From contig NZ_BPWA01000001.1 in assembly GCF_020521555.1 (NCBI RefSeq), positions 1,550,001-1,614,000 of the forward strand: DNA of 64,000 nt, read 5' to 3'. How positions within the stretch are numbered: position 1 is the stretch's first letter; each line of letters opens with the position of its first letter. Source of the DNA: Rodentibacter sp. JRC1. GTDB taxonomy: Bacteria > Pseudomonadota > Gammaproteobacteria > Enterobacterales > Pasteurellaceae. Below are positions 55,600-64,000 of the stretch, one piece after another. The position numbers and the translations under genes are program-made. The notes below the pieces were generated by a model. It ran no database searches and was not told the origin of the DNA. It saw only the letters and a list, made by a program, of their open reading frames with translations.

Positions 55600-57486
55600 A
55601 TGGAACAAAATCAACAATCTACCGCTGAACAATATTCAGAGCAAATAGAACAACTGATGGAATTAGGACGTACGCAGGGTTATTTAACTTATGCCGAAAT
55701 CAATGACTTACTTCCGGAAGATGTTATCGATCCGGAATACTACGATAAGCTCCTGCAAACTTTGCAAAATGATGCAGGTATTCCGGTGTTAGATGAAGCA
55801 CCGGAAAGCGATGATATGATGTTAAACGAGACGATTCCGGATGAAGATGCCGTAGAAGAAGCGACTCAAATTCTTTCTAATGTTGAATCCGAAATCGGTC
55901 GTACAACGGATCCTGTGCGGATGTATATGCGCGAAATGGGTACCGTTGATTTGCTTACTCGTGAAGATGAAATCAGTATCGCTAAACGTATTGAAGAAGG
56001 GATTGATGAAGTTCAAACCTCCATTGCCGCTTATCCGGAAGCGCTAAGCGATTTGCTTGCGCAATATGAACAAGTAGAGGAAGGAAATGTTCGTTTAGCC
56101 GATCTTATAACAGGCTTTGTTGATCCGAATGTGGTTTCGGAAGAAGAGGCGGAATTATCCGATGATTTTGATGAAGATGACGAAGAGCTTGATTCTGCGG
56201 CGGATGTGGATGATAACGAAAACGAAGAAGAGGATAGTGAATCGGGTTCTGATGACAGCGGAGATTCTGACAATAGCATTGATCCCGAAGTCGCCCGTGA
56301 GAAATTCACCCAATTAAAAGATCAACATATCAAGACCCTTGAAGCGATTGAAAAACATGGTCGTGATCATAAAAAAGCGCAAGCGCAAATTGCCGTATTG
56401 GGTGAGATCTTTAAACAGTTCCGTCTTGTTCCAAAGCAGTTTGATGTGCTTGTGTTTTCAATGAAAAATATGATGAAGCGTGTTCGTGGTGAAGAGCGTC
56501 AATTGCAAAAAGTATTGATTGATATTGCCGGTATGCCAAAAGATGAATTTGAGCTTCTGATTACCAAATTCGGTAGTAGCGATGTTTGGTTAGATAAAGC
56601 GCTCAAATCGACTAAACCTTGGGCTAAACGGTTACCGAAATATGAGGAGCGTATTCGTCAAGCTATCGCTAACTTGGTCGCCTTTGAACAAGATTCAAAA
56701 TTAAGTGTTCAACAAATGCGGGCTATTTGTGATGCGGTGGCTCGAGGCGAGCAAAAAGCACGTCGTGCGAAAAAAGAAATGGTGGAAGCAAACTTACGTT
56801 TGGTGATTTCCATTGCTAAAAAGTACACCAATAGAGGGTTACAATTCTTAGATTTAATTCAAGAAGGTAATATCGGCTTGATGAAAGCGGTGGATAAATT
56901 TGAATATCGTCGCGGTTACAAATTCTCTACTTATGCAACTTGGTGGATTCGTCAGGCAATTACACGCTCCATTGCGGATCAGGCACGCACTATTCGTATT
57001 CCTGTTCATATGATTGAAACGATTAACAAATTAAATCGAATTTCTCGTCAAATGTTGCAAGAAATGGGGCGTGAAGCTACACCGGAGGAACTGGCGGAAC
57101 GTATGGGAATGCCGGAGGATAAAATCCGTAAAGTGCTAAAAATTGCCAAAGAACCGATTTCGATGGAAACCCCGGTTGGTGATGACGACGATTCACATTT
57201 AGGTGATTTCATTGAAGATAACACGCTTGAGTTGCCGTTAGATTCAGCCACGGCACAAAGTCTAAAAGCGGCAACACACGAAGTGTTGGAAGGATTAACC
57301 CCGCGTGAGGCGAAAGTATTACGTATGCGTTTCGGTATCGATATGAATACGGATCACACCCTTGAAGAAGTCGGAAAACAATTTGATGTGACACGTGAGC
57401 GTATTCGTCAGATTGAAGCAAAAGCCTTACGTAAACTTCGTCATCCAAGTCGCTCGGAAACATTGCGCAGTTTCTTGGATGATTAA
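55600..57486 (+). CDS. rpoD: RNA polymerase primary sigma factor, sigma-70
   Basis: Housekeeping sigma factor, 628 residues. Region 1.1 at the N-terminus, [19 protein letters not shown] (region 1.2), a long non-conserved insert with a very acidic stretch (about residues 180-232), region 2 ([34 protein letters not shown]), region 3 and region 4 ([20 protein letters not shown]). Last gene of the rpsU-dnaG-rpoD operon; a terminator follows. Confidence 0.98.
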   Translation: MEQNQQSTAEQYSEQIEQLMELGRTQGYLTYAEINDLLPEDVIDPEYYDKLLQTLQNDAGIPVLDEAPESDDMMLNETIPDEDAVEEATQILSNVESEIGRTTDPVRMYMREMGTVDLLTREDEISIAKRIEEGIDEVQTSIAAYPEALSDLLAQYEQVEEGNVRLADLITGFVDPNVVSEEEAELSDDFDEDDEELDSAADVDDNENEEEDSESGSDDSGDSDNSIDPEVAREKFTQLKDQHIKTLEAIEKHGRDHKKAQAQIAVLGEIFKQFRLVPKQFDVLVFSMKNMMKRVRGEERQLQKVLIDIAGMPKDEFELLITKFGSSDVWLDKALKSTKPWAKRLPKYEERIRQAIANLVAFEQDSKLSVQQMRAICDAVARGEQKARRAKKEMVEANLRLVISIAKKYTNRGLQFLDLIQEGNIGLMKAVDKFEYRRGYKFSTYATWWIRQAITRSIADQARTIRIPVHMIETINKLNRISRQMLQEMGREATPEELAERMGMPEDKIRKVLKIAKEPISMETPVGDDDDSHLGDFIEDNTLELPLDSATAQSLKAATHEVLEGLTPREAKVLRMRFGIDMNTDHTLEEVGKQFDVTRERIRQIEAKALRKLRHPSRSETLRSFLDD

Positions 57487-57503
57487 TTAAATTATAAAAG
57501 CAG

Positions 57504-57535
57504 AAAGGATAACCGAGGGTTATCCTTTTATTTTG
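57504..57535 (+). terminator. Terminator after rpoD
   Basis: AAAGGATAACC (57504-57514), a GAG loop and GGTTATCCTTT (57518-57528), then TATTTTG. Confidence 0.82.
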
Positions 57536-57556
57536 TCTGAAATAAATCAAAGATAA

Positions 57557-57576
57557 CCGCACGTTAAAGTGCGGTC
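57557..57576 (-). terminator. USS hairpin downstream of tyrP paralogue 2
   Basis: ACCGCAC (57557-57563), a six-base loop and GTGCGGT (57570-57576), formed from uptake-signal sequence. It lies just beyond the tyrP stop on the minus strand. Confidence 0.55.
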
Positions 57577-57593
57577 AGATTTTAATGTGTTTT

Positions 57594-58796
57594 TTAACCT
57601 ACTACGAACGGTAGATAACCGGCTCGAATGGCAAATGGAATGGAGGTAATCACTACACCAAGCACTAACACGGCAAACAGCGTAATATTCCCTCCCCATA
57701 CGCGGTAAGGAAGATTTGAATGAATACGGCGTGCTTTCCACACTAGACTTACCGGTAACACTACGGCGTAAAAAGCAAACATTTGACCGGCATAGCCTAA
57801 AGCGAGAATAAAACCTTCCGGATAGAATAAGGCAAATGCAAGTGGAGGAACAAAGGTCAGCAAACCAAGAGAAATTCGCCCTGCCGAAATATTAAACGAA
57901 CGTTTTAATAAATCTTCAATACATTCTAATAAACCTAACCCCACCCCTAAGAAAGAAGTGACCAACGCCAAAGTAGAGAATAATTTGACCGCACTTGCGA
58001 TAACCGAACTACCGGTAATGGCAAGGGTTGCCTTCACTAAACCATTTAAAGTGGCGTCTTCTTTTAAGATTTGTAGGAACGCATTTTGTGTTAGCAAACC
58101 GTGTGTAGAAAGCTGCCATAAAATGTATGCGCCGAGAGTAATAGCCGAGCCGACTAAAATAGAAATACGCAAAGCTTTTACATTTCCGCCCAAATATTTA
58201 TTCAAGCTTGGAATCGAACCGTGGAAGCCAAATGCAGTGAAAAACACCGGGCTGGCAGAAATTATCAAGGCGTTATCAATCGGCATTGCCAATAGATTGG
58301 TCATTTTGATTTCCGGTAGCATTAAGCCCAACACAACAGCGAAGGTTGCCAACATCACGAAGAACAACACACGATTGATTTTATCCACACTGTGTGTGCC
58401 AATCACAATAAATATGCCGAAAGTGATAGTGAATAAAAGAATACTTGTTTTGCTGTCACTCCCTTCCGGTAATAAACTGTTTAGTAAAGAACCGCCGCCA
58501 CTTACATAAGCGGCAATTAAGGCATATAAGAAAATAATTAAGACGGCTGTCGCTACGATACGCCCGAGTTTACCAAAATATTGTTCGGCAAGTGTGCCGA
58601 TCCCGGCATCACTGTCAGCTGTCTGATACAATTCTACAAATAAAAGTGCGGTGAAAGTGAGCAATGCCCAAAGTCCAAGTAATAAGGCTAAAGTAAAGCC
58701 GAAACCGATACCGGCTGATGTGAGAGGCATTGCTAACATTCCGGCACCAATCATCGTGCCGGAGACGAGCAATGTACTACCAACGGTTTTGTTCAT
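57594..58796 (-). CDS. tyrP: Aromatic amino acid (tyrosine-type) permease, paralogue 2
   Basis: A 400-residue Mtr/TyrP-family H+ symporter, similar throughout to the copy at 50076-51296 (LLVSGTMIGAGMLAMPLTSAG; FFTAFGFHGSIPSLNKYLGG). About eleven hydrophobic segments. Two TyrR-like boxes and a TTTACA/TGTAAA palindrome lie upstream, so unlike paralogue 1 it shows signs of TyrR control. Substrate preference between Tyr, Trp and Phe is not settled by sequence. Confidence 0.85.
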   Translation of the reverse strand: MNKTVGSTLLVSGTMIGAGMLAMPLTSAGIGFGFTLALLLGLWALLTFTALLFVELYQTADSDAGIGTLAEQYFGKLGRIVATAVLIIFLYALIAAYVSGGGSLLNSLLPEGSDSKTSILLFTITFGIFIVIGTHSVDKINRVLFFVMLATFAVVLGLMLPEIKMTNLLAMPIDNALIISASPVFFTAFGFHGSIPSLNKYLGGNVKALRISILVGSAITLGAYILWQLSTHGLLTQNAFLQILKEDATLNGLVKATLAITGSSVIASAVKLFSTLALVTSFLGVGLGLLECIEDLLKRSFNISAGRISLGLLTFVPPLAFALFYPEGFILALGYAGQMFAFYAVVLPVSLVWKARRIHSNLPYRVWGGNITLFAVLVLGVVITSIPFAIRAGYLPFVVG

Positions 58797-58812
58797 ATTT
58801 GTTTCCTTAGTG

Positions 58813-58830
58813 TGTAATGTTAAATTTACG
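58813..58830. promoter_or_regulatory. TyrR-like box upstream of tyrP paralogue 2
   Basis: TGTAAT-N6-TTTACG, two mismatches from the TyrR consensus TGTAAA-N6-TTTACA, 17-34 bases before the tyrP start. A weaker second box (TGTAAA-N6-GTAACA) lies at 58857-58874, 44 bases away. Confidence 0.45.
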
Positions 58831-58847
58831 CAGATTGTATTTTAAAA

Positions 58848-58862
58848 TTTACACAATGTAAA
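58848..58862. promoter_or_regulatory. TTTACA-CAA-TGTAAA palindrome
   Basis: Perfect six-base arms with a three-base centre, overlapping the weaker TyrR-like box. Its left half-site and right half-site are both TyrR-type half-sites, but the spacing is not the standard one. Confidence 0.4.
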
Positions 58863-58983
58863 CGCTTTGTAACAAATATTCTTTAACCACAAAACGAATA
58901 AGTAACCGCCCCTATTATTGACCGCACTTTCCCGCTACAATAGCCGACAAATCAACTAAGACAAATAAAGAATAGGAGAGCTT

Positions 58984-59847
58984 ATGATTTACAGTATGAC
59001 GGCATTCGCCCGCCTTGAAGTAAAAAAGGATTGGGGCGATGCGGTGTGGGAAATTCGTTCCGTCAATCAACGTTATTTAGAAAATTTTTTCCGTTTGCCG
59101 GAACAATTTCGTGGCTTGGAAAATACCTTACGGGAAAAACTTCGTCAAAACCTTACCCGTGGCAAAATTGAATGTTCCTTACGTATTGAAACAAAAAAGC
59201 AAACCAATGCAGAACTGAATTTAAATAAAGATCTGGCGAGCCAAGTGATTCAATCTTTGCAGTGGATTAAAACGCAAGCAGGCGAAGGAGAAATTAATTT
59301 AACGGATGTGTTGCGTTATCCCGGTGTGGTAGAAGCGCAAGAGCAGGATTTGGATGCGATTAGCCAAGATTTATTGATAGCCTTTGACTCGCTTTTAAAA
59401 GATTTCATTGCAATGCGGGGGCGTGAAGGTGAAAAATTACAGGCGATTATTCAACAACGCTTGGAAAATATTTCTGTTGAAGCGGAAAAAGTGCGCACCC
59501 AAATGCCACTGGTTTTACAATGGCAGCGTGAACGTTTATTACAACGTTTTGAAGAAGCGCAAATTAGCCTTGATCCGCAACGAGTTGAACAAGAAATGAT
59601 CTTGTTGGCACAACGGGTAGATGTGGCGGAAGAACTTGATCGTCTCCAAATGCACGTAAAAGAAACCGAGAATATTTTGAAAAAAGGCGGTGCTGTGGGG
59701 CGTAAATTAGATTTTATGATGCAAGAGCTTAACCGAGAATCCAACACCCTTGCTTCCAAATCAATTAATGCGGAGATTACGGCTTCGGCAGTGGAATTGA
59801 AAGTGCTTATCGAGCAAATGCGTGAGCAAATTCAAAATTTAGAATAG
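58984..59847 (+). CDS. yicC: YicC-family endoribonuclease
   Basis: A 287-residue protein of the YicC/YloC family, recently described as endoribonucleases affecting small-RNA turnover. MIYSMTAFARLEVKKDWGD, SVNQRYLENFFRLPEQFR and the C-terminal LDFMMQELNRESNTLASKS are diagnostic. Start behind AGGAGAG. First of a run with ygfZ and anmK. Confidence 0.93.
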   Translation: MIYSMTAFARLEVKKDWGDAVWEIRSVNQRYLENFFRLPEQFRGLENTLREKLRQNLTRGKIECSLRIETKKQTNAELNLNKDLASQVIQSLQWIKTQAGEGEINLTDVLRYPGVVEAQEQDLDAISQDLLIAFDSLLKDFIAMRGREGEKLQAIIQQRLENISVEAEKVRTQMPLVLQWQRERLLQRFEEAQISLDPQRVEQEMILLAQRVDVAEELDRLQMHVKETENILKKGGAVGRKLDFMMQELNRESNTLASKSINAEITASAVELKVLIEQMREQIQNLE

Positions 59848-59855
59848 GGGGAAAA

Positions 59856-60695
59856 ATGGCGCAATTTATCCGACTTAACGATTATCAACTTATTGAAGCT
59901 TACGGAGAGGAGGCGGAGAAATATTTACAAGGGCAACTCACCACTGATGTGGTTACGTTGTCAGAGGGCGCAGCCACACTCACCGCTCATTGTGATCCAA
60001 AAGGGAAAATGAGTGCGATTTTCCGCTTGTTGAAAGTTAATGGCGAACGATTTTTCCTGCTTGTGAAGAAGGATTTATTACCAATTGCATTGAATAATTT
60101 AAAAAAATATGCGGTATTTTCTAAAGTCAGTTTTGATTTAAGGGATTGGCAAATTGTAGGTGTGATCGGTGAAAAATGTGGAAAAATACAACCGCACTTT
60201 AGTTTAGAAATTGATGAACAACGTGCAATTTTATTGAGTGAAATTCCTTTGCCGATTACGTTTAATGGCGATGAAAAACAATGGGAATTGGCGGATATTC
60301 AAGCCGGTATTCCAAATTTAAACGCCAAAATTCAAAATGAGTTTATTCCACAAGCGTTAAATTTACAGGCGATTGAGCAAGCGGTTTCTTTTACGAAGGG
60401 CTGCTACATTGGGCAGGAAACGGTGGCGCGTGCAAAATACCGTGGTGTGAATAAGCGTGCAATGTTTATTTTAAAAGGCAATAGCCAAAGTTTACCTGAA
60501 ATTGCGACCGAGATCGAAATGCAACTTGAAAACGGTTGGCGCAAAACCGGCACGATTATAAGTGCGGTCAATATTAGCGATGTTTTATGGCTGCAGGTGG
60601 TAATGAATAACGATGTGAATGTCAATCAACCGTTCCGTTTGCCGCAAGACGGAAGTTGCCTTGAAATTCAGCCTTTGCCTTACGTATTAAATTAA
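59856..60695 (+). CDS. ygfZ: tRNA-modifying, folate-binding protein YgfZ
   Basis: Folate-dependent factor of the GcvT-like family that supports Fe-S enzymes such as the tRNA methylthiotransferase MiaB. The 279 residues hold the signature KGCYIGQE (181-188, Cys183) followed by [13 protein letters not shown]. Eight bases after yicC and two before anmK. Confidence 0.93.
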   Translation: MAQFIRLNDYQLIEAYGEEAEKYLQGQLTTDVVTLSEGAATLTAHCDPKGKMSAIFRLLKVNGERFFLLVKKDLLPIALNNLKKYAVFSKVSFDLRDWQIVGVIGEKCGKIQPHFSLEIDEQRAILLSEIPLPITFNGDEKQWELADIQAGIPNLNAKIQNEFIPQALNLQAIEQAVSFTKGCYIGQETVARAKYRGVNKRAMFILKGNSQSLPEIATEIEMQLENGWRKTGTIISAVNISDVLWLQVVMNNDVNVNQPFRLPQDGSCLEIQPLPYVLN

Positions 60696-60697
60696 AG

Positions 60698-61819
60698 ATG
60701 AAAGCGAAATACTATATCGGCATAATGTCCGGTACGAGTCTTGATGGCGTTGATGTGGCATTGGTGGATTTTATGCCGGTTCAGCCTAAATTAATTGCCG
60801 CAGATTTCACCCCTATGCCCGAAGATTTACGGGTAAAAATCACGGCACTGGTGCAATCCGGTAAAACCGATTTACAGCAATTGGGCGAGCTGGATCATCA
60901 ACTTGGCTTACTTTATGCAAATTGTGTAAATAATTTTTTACAATCACGGCAAATTTTGGCGGAAGACATTGAAGCCATTGGTTGTCATGGACAAACGGTA
61001 TGGCATTCACCGCAAGGAAAATTTCCTTTTACGATGCAAATTGGAGATATGAACTTGGTTGCCGCTCATACGGGCATTACCACAGTGGGAGATTTCCGCC
61101 GTAAAGATATGGCATTGGGTGGACAAGGCGCTCCCTTAGTGCCTGCATTTCATCAAGCCGTTTTTTCTGATTCCAATTATGCGACCGCAGTTTTGAATAT
61201 CGGCGGTATCAGCAATGTCTCTTTGTTGCTGCCTGATCAGCCGATAATCGGTTTTGATATTGGGCCGGGGAATACCTTACTTGATCAGTGGATCGAGAAA
61301 CATCAAGGCGTCTCTTATGATAAAAACGGCGAATGGGCTGCGACAGGGCAAGTCAATGAAGTCCTATTAAATAACTTGCTAGATGAACTTTTTTTCCGAC
61401 AAACAGCACCGAAAAGCACAGGACGGGAGCTATTTAACTTGTCTTGGTTGACGGCTAAAATTGAAAAAACACAGGAAAAAACGACCGCACTTTTGCCGCA
61501 AGATGTGCAAGCGACATTGGCTGAATTTACCGCTCGTACTATTTCGGACAGCCTCAATATTGATACAGCATTGCCAAAACGATTGTTAGTTTGCGGCGGT
61601 GGGGCAAAAAATGCACTGATTATGCAGCGACTTAAACATCATTTGCCACAGTGGGCTATTTATACGACCAATGATTTTGAGATGGATTCGGATTATGTAG
61701 AGGCTGCGGCTTTCGCATGGTTGGCTTACCGCCGAATATATAATCAATCTGGGAATTTACCGGAAGTCACCGGTGCTAAAAGTGCGGTCAGTTTAGGGGC
61801 GATTTTTCCAAAACCTTGA
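60698..61819 (+). CDS. anmK: Anhydro-N-acetylmuramic acid kinase
   Basis: Phosphorylates and opens 1,6-anhydro-MurNAc to MurNAc 6-phosphate during wall recycling. The 373 residues begin with the nucleotide-binding [39 protein letters not shown] and [15 protein letters not shown] follow. MurQ, the next enzyme of the path, is encoded downstream but is frameshifted. Confidence 0.95.
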   Translation: MKAKYYIGIMSGTSLDGVDVALVDFMPVQPKLIAADFTPMPEDLRVKITALVQSGKTDLQQLGELDHQLGLLYANCVNNFLQSRQILAEDIEAIGCHGQTVWHSPQGKFPFTMQIGDMNLVAAHTGITTVGDFRRKDMALGGQGAPLVPAFHQAVFSDSNYATAVLNIGGISNVSLLLPDQPIIGFDIGPGNTLLDQWIEKHQGVSYDKNGEWAATGQVNEVLLNNLLDELFFRQTAPKSTGRELFNLSWLTAKIEKTQEKTTALLPQDVQATLAEFTARTISDSLNIDTALPKRLLVCGGGAKNALIMQRLKHHLPQWAIYTTNDFEMDSDYVEAAAFAWLAYRRIYNQSGNLPEVTGAKSAVSLGAIFPKP

Positions 61820-61860
61820 GTTTCTTCATTCCCTCATTTGGGGGAAACTCAGTCCTTTTC
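61817..61860 (+). terminator. Hairpin after anmK
   Basis: TGAGTTTC (61817-61824) pairs with GAAACTCA (61844-61851), with inner TTCCC/GGGAA pairing, then CCTTTTCCCTT. The stem begins inside the anmK stop codon region. Confidence 0.55.
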
Positions 61861-61901
61861 CCTTGCTATAACGGCATATCGGCATAAATTTAATTCCATA
61901 G

Positions 61902-62818
<917 letters not shown>

Positions 62819-63017
62819 GTATCGGCTGCCGCGTTTAGCGTTGTCGTTACATTATTGAACCGGGATTTATCGGGGTACGGAGTATGGTATCTCTAACAAG
62901 CACTCTATTTGTTATTTTTCGCTTATTTTGTGGATTTCTTCGGTTATTTATTTCCCTTTTTCTTGTCCTTACTGTTATTCAATGGTAGAGTTTGGCATTT
63001 TTATAAGTGGGGAAACG

Positions 63018-63326
63018 ATGTCATTAGTTGAATTTGTTATGGATAAGTTAGACGATTTAAAAGGCACGGATATTGTGCATTTTGATGTGCGTGGGAAATC
63101 TTCGATCACGGAAAATATGGTGATTTGTACCGGCACGTCCGGTCGTCAGGTTTCCGCAATGGCGGATAATTTAATTGCAGAATGTAAAAAGGCAGGGGTG
63201 GAAACCTTTGGTGAAGAAGGGAAAAATACGTCGGATTGGATTGTGGTGGATTTAGGTCAAACCATTGTTCACATTATGCAGCGTGAAGCGAGAGAAATGT
63301 ACCAACTAGAAAAACTTTGGGCGTAA
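63018..63326 (+). CDS. rsfS: Ribosomal silencing factor RsfS
   Basis: Binds L14 on the 50S subunit and blocks subunit joining in stationary phase or starvation. The ATG at 63018 behind GTGGGGAAACG gives 102 residues; the frame extends upstream with no credible start. HFDVRGKSSITENMVICTGT and DWIVVDLGQTIVHIM are typical. A USS overlaps the end of the gene. Confidence 0.94.
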   Translation: MSLVEFVMDKLDDLKGTDIVHFDVRGKSSITENMVICTGTSGRQVSAMADNLIAECKKAGVETFGEEGKNTSDWIVVDLGQTIVHIMQREAREMYQLEKLWA

Positions 63327-63386
63327 AGTGCGGTCGTTTTTTGAGGATATTATGTATCAGTCGTACAAAGAGAATTTATTTATTGG

Positions 63387-63472
63387 GTAGGGTGCGTTAG
63401 CCGTGAGGCGTAACGCACCGTGAATATTGATTGTTTTGTGGTGCGTTACGGCTTAGCCTAACAGCACCCTAC
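63387..63472. repeat. Nested palindromic repeat element
   Basis: Outer arms GTAGGGTGC (63387-63395) and GCACCCTAC (63464-63472); inner arms CGTAACGCACC (63409-63419) and GGTGCGTTACG (63440-63450). About 86 bases between rsfS and rlmH, non-coding, able to fold strongly. A part copy lies at 6182-6198. It looks like a REP/MITE-type dispersed repeat. Confidence 0.7.
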
Positions 63473-63524
63473 AAGGATTTGCGCGGCTCATAAGAGTAGA
63501 ATTTTTATTCATTAAGGAATATTT

Positions 63525-63992
63525 GTGAAAATCACATTAATTGCGGTGGGAACGAAAATGCCGGCATGGGTAACGAGCGGATTTGAAGAATACCAACGCC
63601 GTTTTCCTAAGGATATGCCTTTTGAATTGATTGAAATTCCAGCCGGTAAGCGTGGAAAAAATGCGGATATTAAGCGTATTTTGGAGCAAGAGGGGAAGGC
63701 GATGTTGGCGGCTTGCGGAAAAGCGAAAGTGGTAACCTTGGATATTCCCGGCAAACCTTGGACAACGCCGCAGCTTGCCGAACAATTAGAGGTTTGGAAG
63801 AACGATGGTCGCGATGTTTGCTTATTGATTGGCGGGCCGGAAGGGCTTTCGCCCGAATGTAAAGCGGCGGCAGAGCAGAGTTGGTCGCTTTCTCCTTTAA
63901 CTTTGCCTCACCCCCTTGTGCGTGTCGTAGTGGCGGAAAGTTTATATCGGGCTTGGTCGCTCACCACTAATCATCCTTATCACCGAGAGTAA
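63525..63992 (+). CDS. rlmH: 23S rRNA (pseudouridine-1915-N3)-methyltransferase RlmH
   Basis: SPOUT-class methyltransferase acting on pseudouridine 1915 of 23S rRNA in the 70S ribosome. It starts at GTG 63525 behind AAGGAA and has the standard 155 residues. The SAM-binding knot [14 protein letters not shown] and the C-terminal [17 protein letters not shown] are invariant features. It pairs with rsfS, as in many bacteria. Confidence 0.97.
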   Translation: MKITLIAVGTKMPAWVTSGFEEYQRRFPKDMPFELIEIPAGKRGKNADIKRILEQEGKAMLAACGKAKVVTLDIPGKPWTTPQLAEQLEVWKNDGRDVCLLIGGPEGLSPECKAAAEQSWSLSPLTLPHPLVRVVVAESLYRAWSLTTNHPYHRE

Positions 63993-64000
63993 AAGTGCGG

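Noticed and set aside
57958..58509. Long open frame (183 codons) opposite tyrP paralogue 2
   Set aside because: Mirror frame of a membrane protein gene; composition rich in Lys/Thr/Ile with no domain, and tyrP is certain.

Overview
This is a chromosomal window from a member of the Pasteurellaceae. The clearest sign is the Haemophilus-type uptake signal sequence (core AAGTGCGGT or its complement ACCGCACTT), which I read more than 50 times on both strands, inside genes and between them. Several gene blocks also match Haemophilus influenzae as I remember it: oapA-oapB-recO-rlmD-relA-dgkA, xerD/proC/rdgC, dmsABCD-napF, tdk-tsaD-rpsU-dnaG-rpoD and rsfS-rlmH. The species cannot be fixed; Haemophilus, Aggregatibacter, Pasteurella and Rodentibacter are all possible. 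I see no prophage, transposase, CRISPR array or rRNA operon.

Layout. 1-6121: opacity proteins, recO, rlmD, relA, dgkA. 6250-12190: a DeoR regulator divergent from an L-threonate catabolic operon (ltnD, otnK, otnC, otnI, GntP-type permease). 12242-16140: three hydrolases of unknown substrate. 16202-19832: cdaR, a GntP-type permease and glycerate kinase, for D-glycerate use. 19947-23834: xerD, an MFS carrier, proC, rdgC. 24231-25888: an orphan ascorbate-type PTS pair whose IIC gene is frameshifted. 25992-31036: the DMSO reductase operon. 31404-37441: an accessory block with a TSUP exporter, an SSS symporter, a sulfatase, a Crp/Fnr-type regulator and a radical-SAM sulfatase maturase. 37442-38208: an AT-rich stretch without genes. 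38209-46827: yafJ, cybC, dld, the trehalose genes treC/treB/treR, and three tRNAs (Asn, Asn, Phe). 47059-49939: mltC, yggX, mutY, rpmE. 50076-58796: two tyrP-like paralogues around tdk, tsaD and the rpsU-dnaG-rpoD operon. 58984-64000: yicC, ygfZ, anmK, a frameshifted murQ, rsfS and rlmH.

How the genes fit together. Threonate should go through 2-oxo- and 3-oxo-tetronate to dihydroxyacetone phosphate, and glycerate to 2-phosphoglycerate. The three hydrolases between the two pathways could release acids from esters or lactones, but this is inference. In the sulfatase block, import by the symporter, cytoplasmic desulfation, activation by the maturase, anion export and local regulation form a plausible complete pathway resembling E. 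coli yidF/yidJ/yidK. The neighbouring dms operon carries FNR-like and CRP-like sites, and dld and ltnD carry CRP-like sites, so much of the window looks tuned to carbon source and oxygen.

Most notable observations: the threonate/hydrolase/glycerate supercluster; the sulfatase block with its palindromes; one-base losses in five-G runs in both ulaA and murQ; a tRNA-Asn copy with a mismatched T-stem; a frameshifted small ORF beside the second tRNA-Asn; and a hydrolase fused to a multi-pass membrane region.
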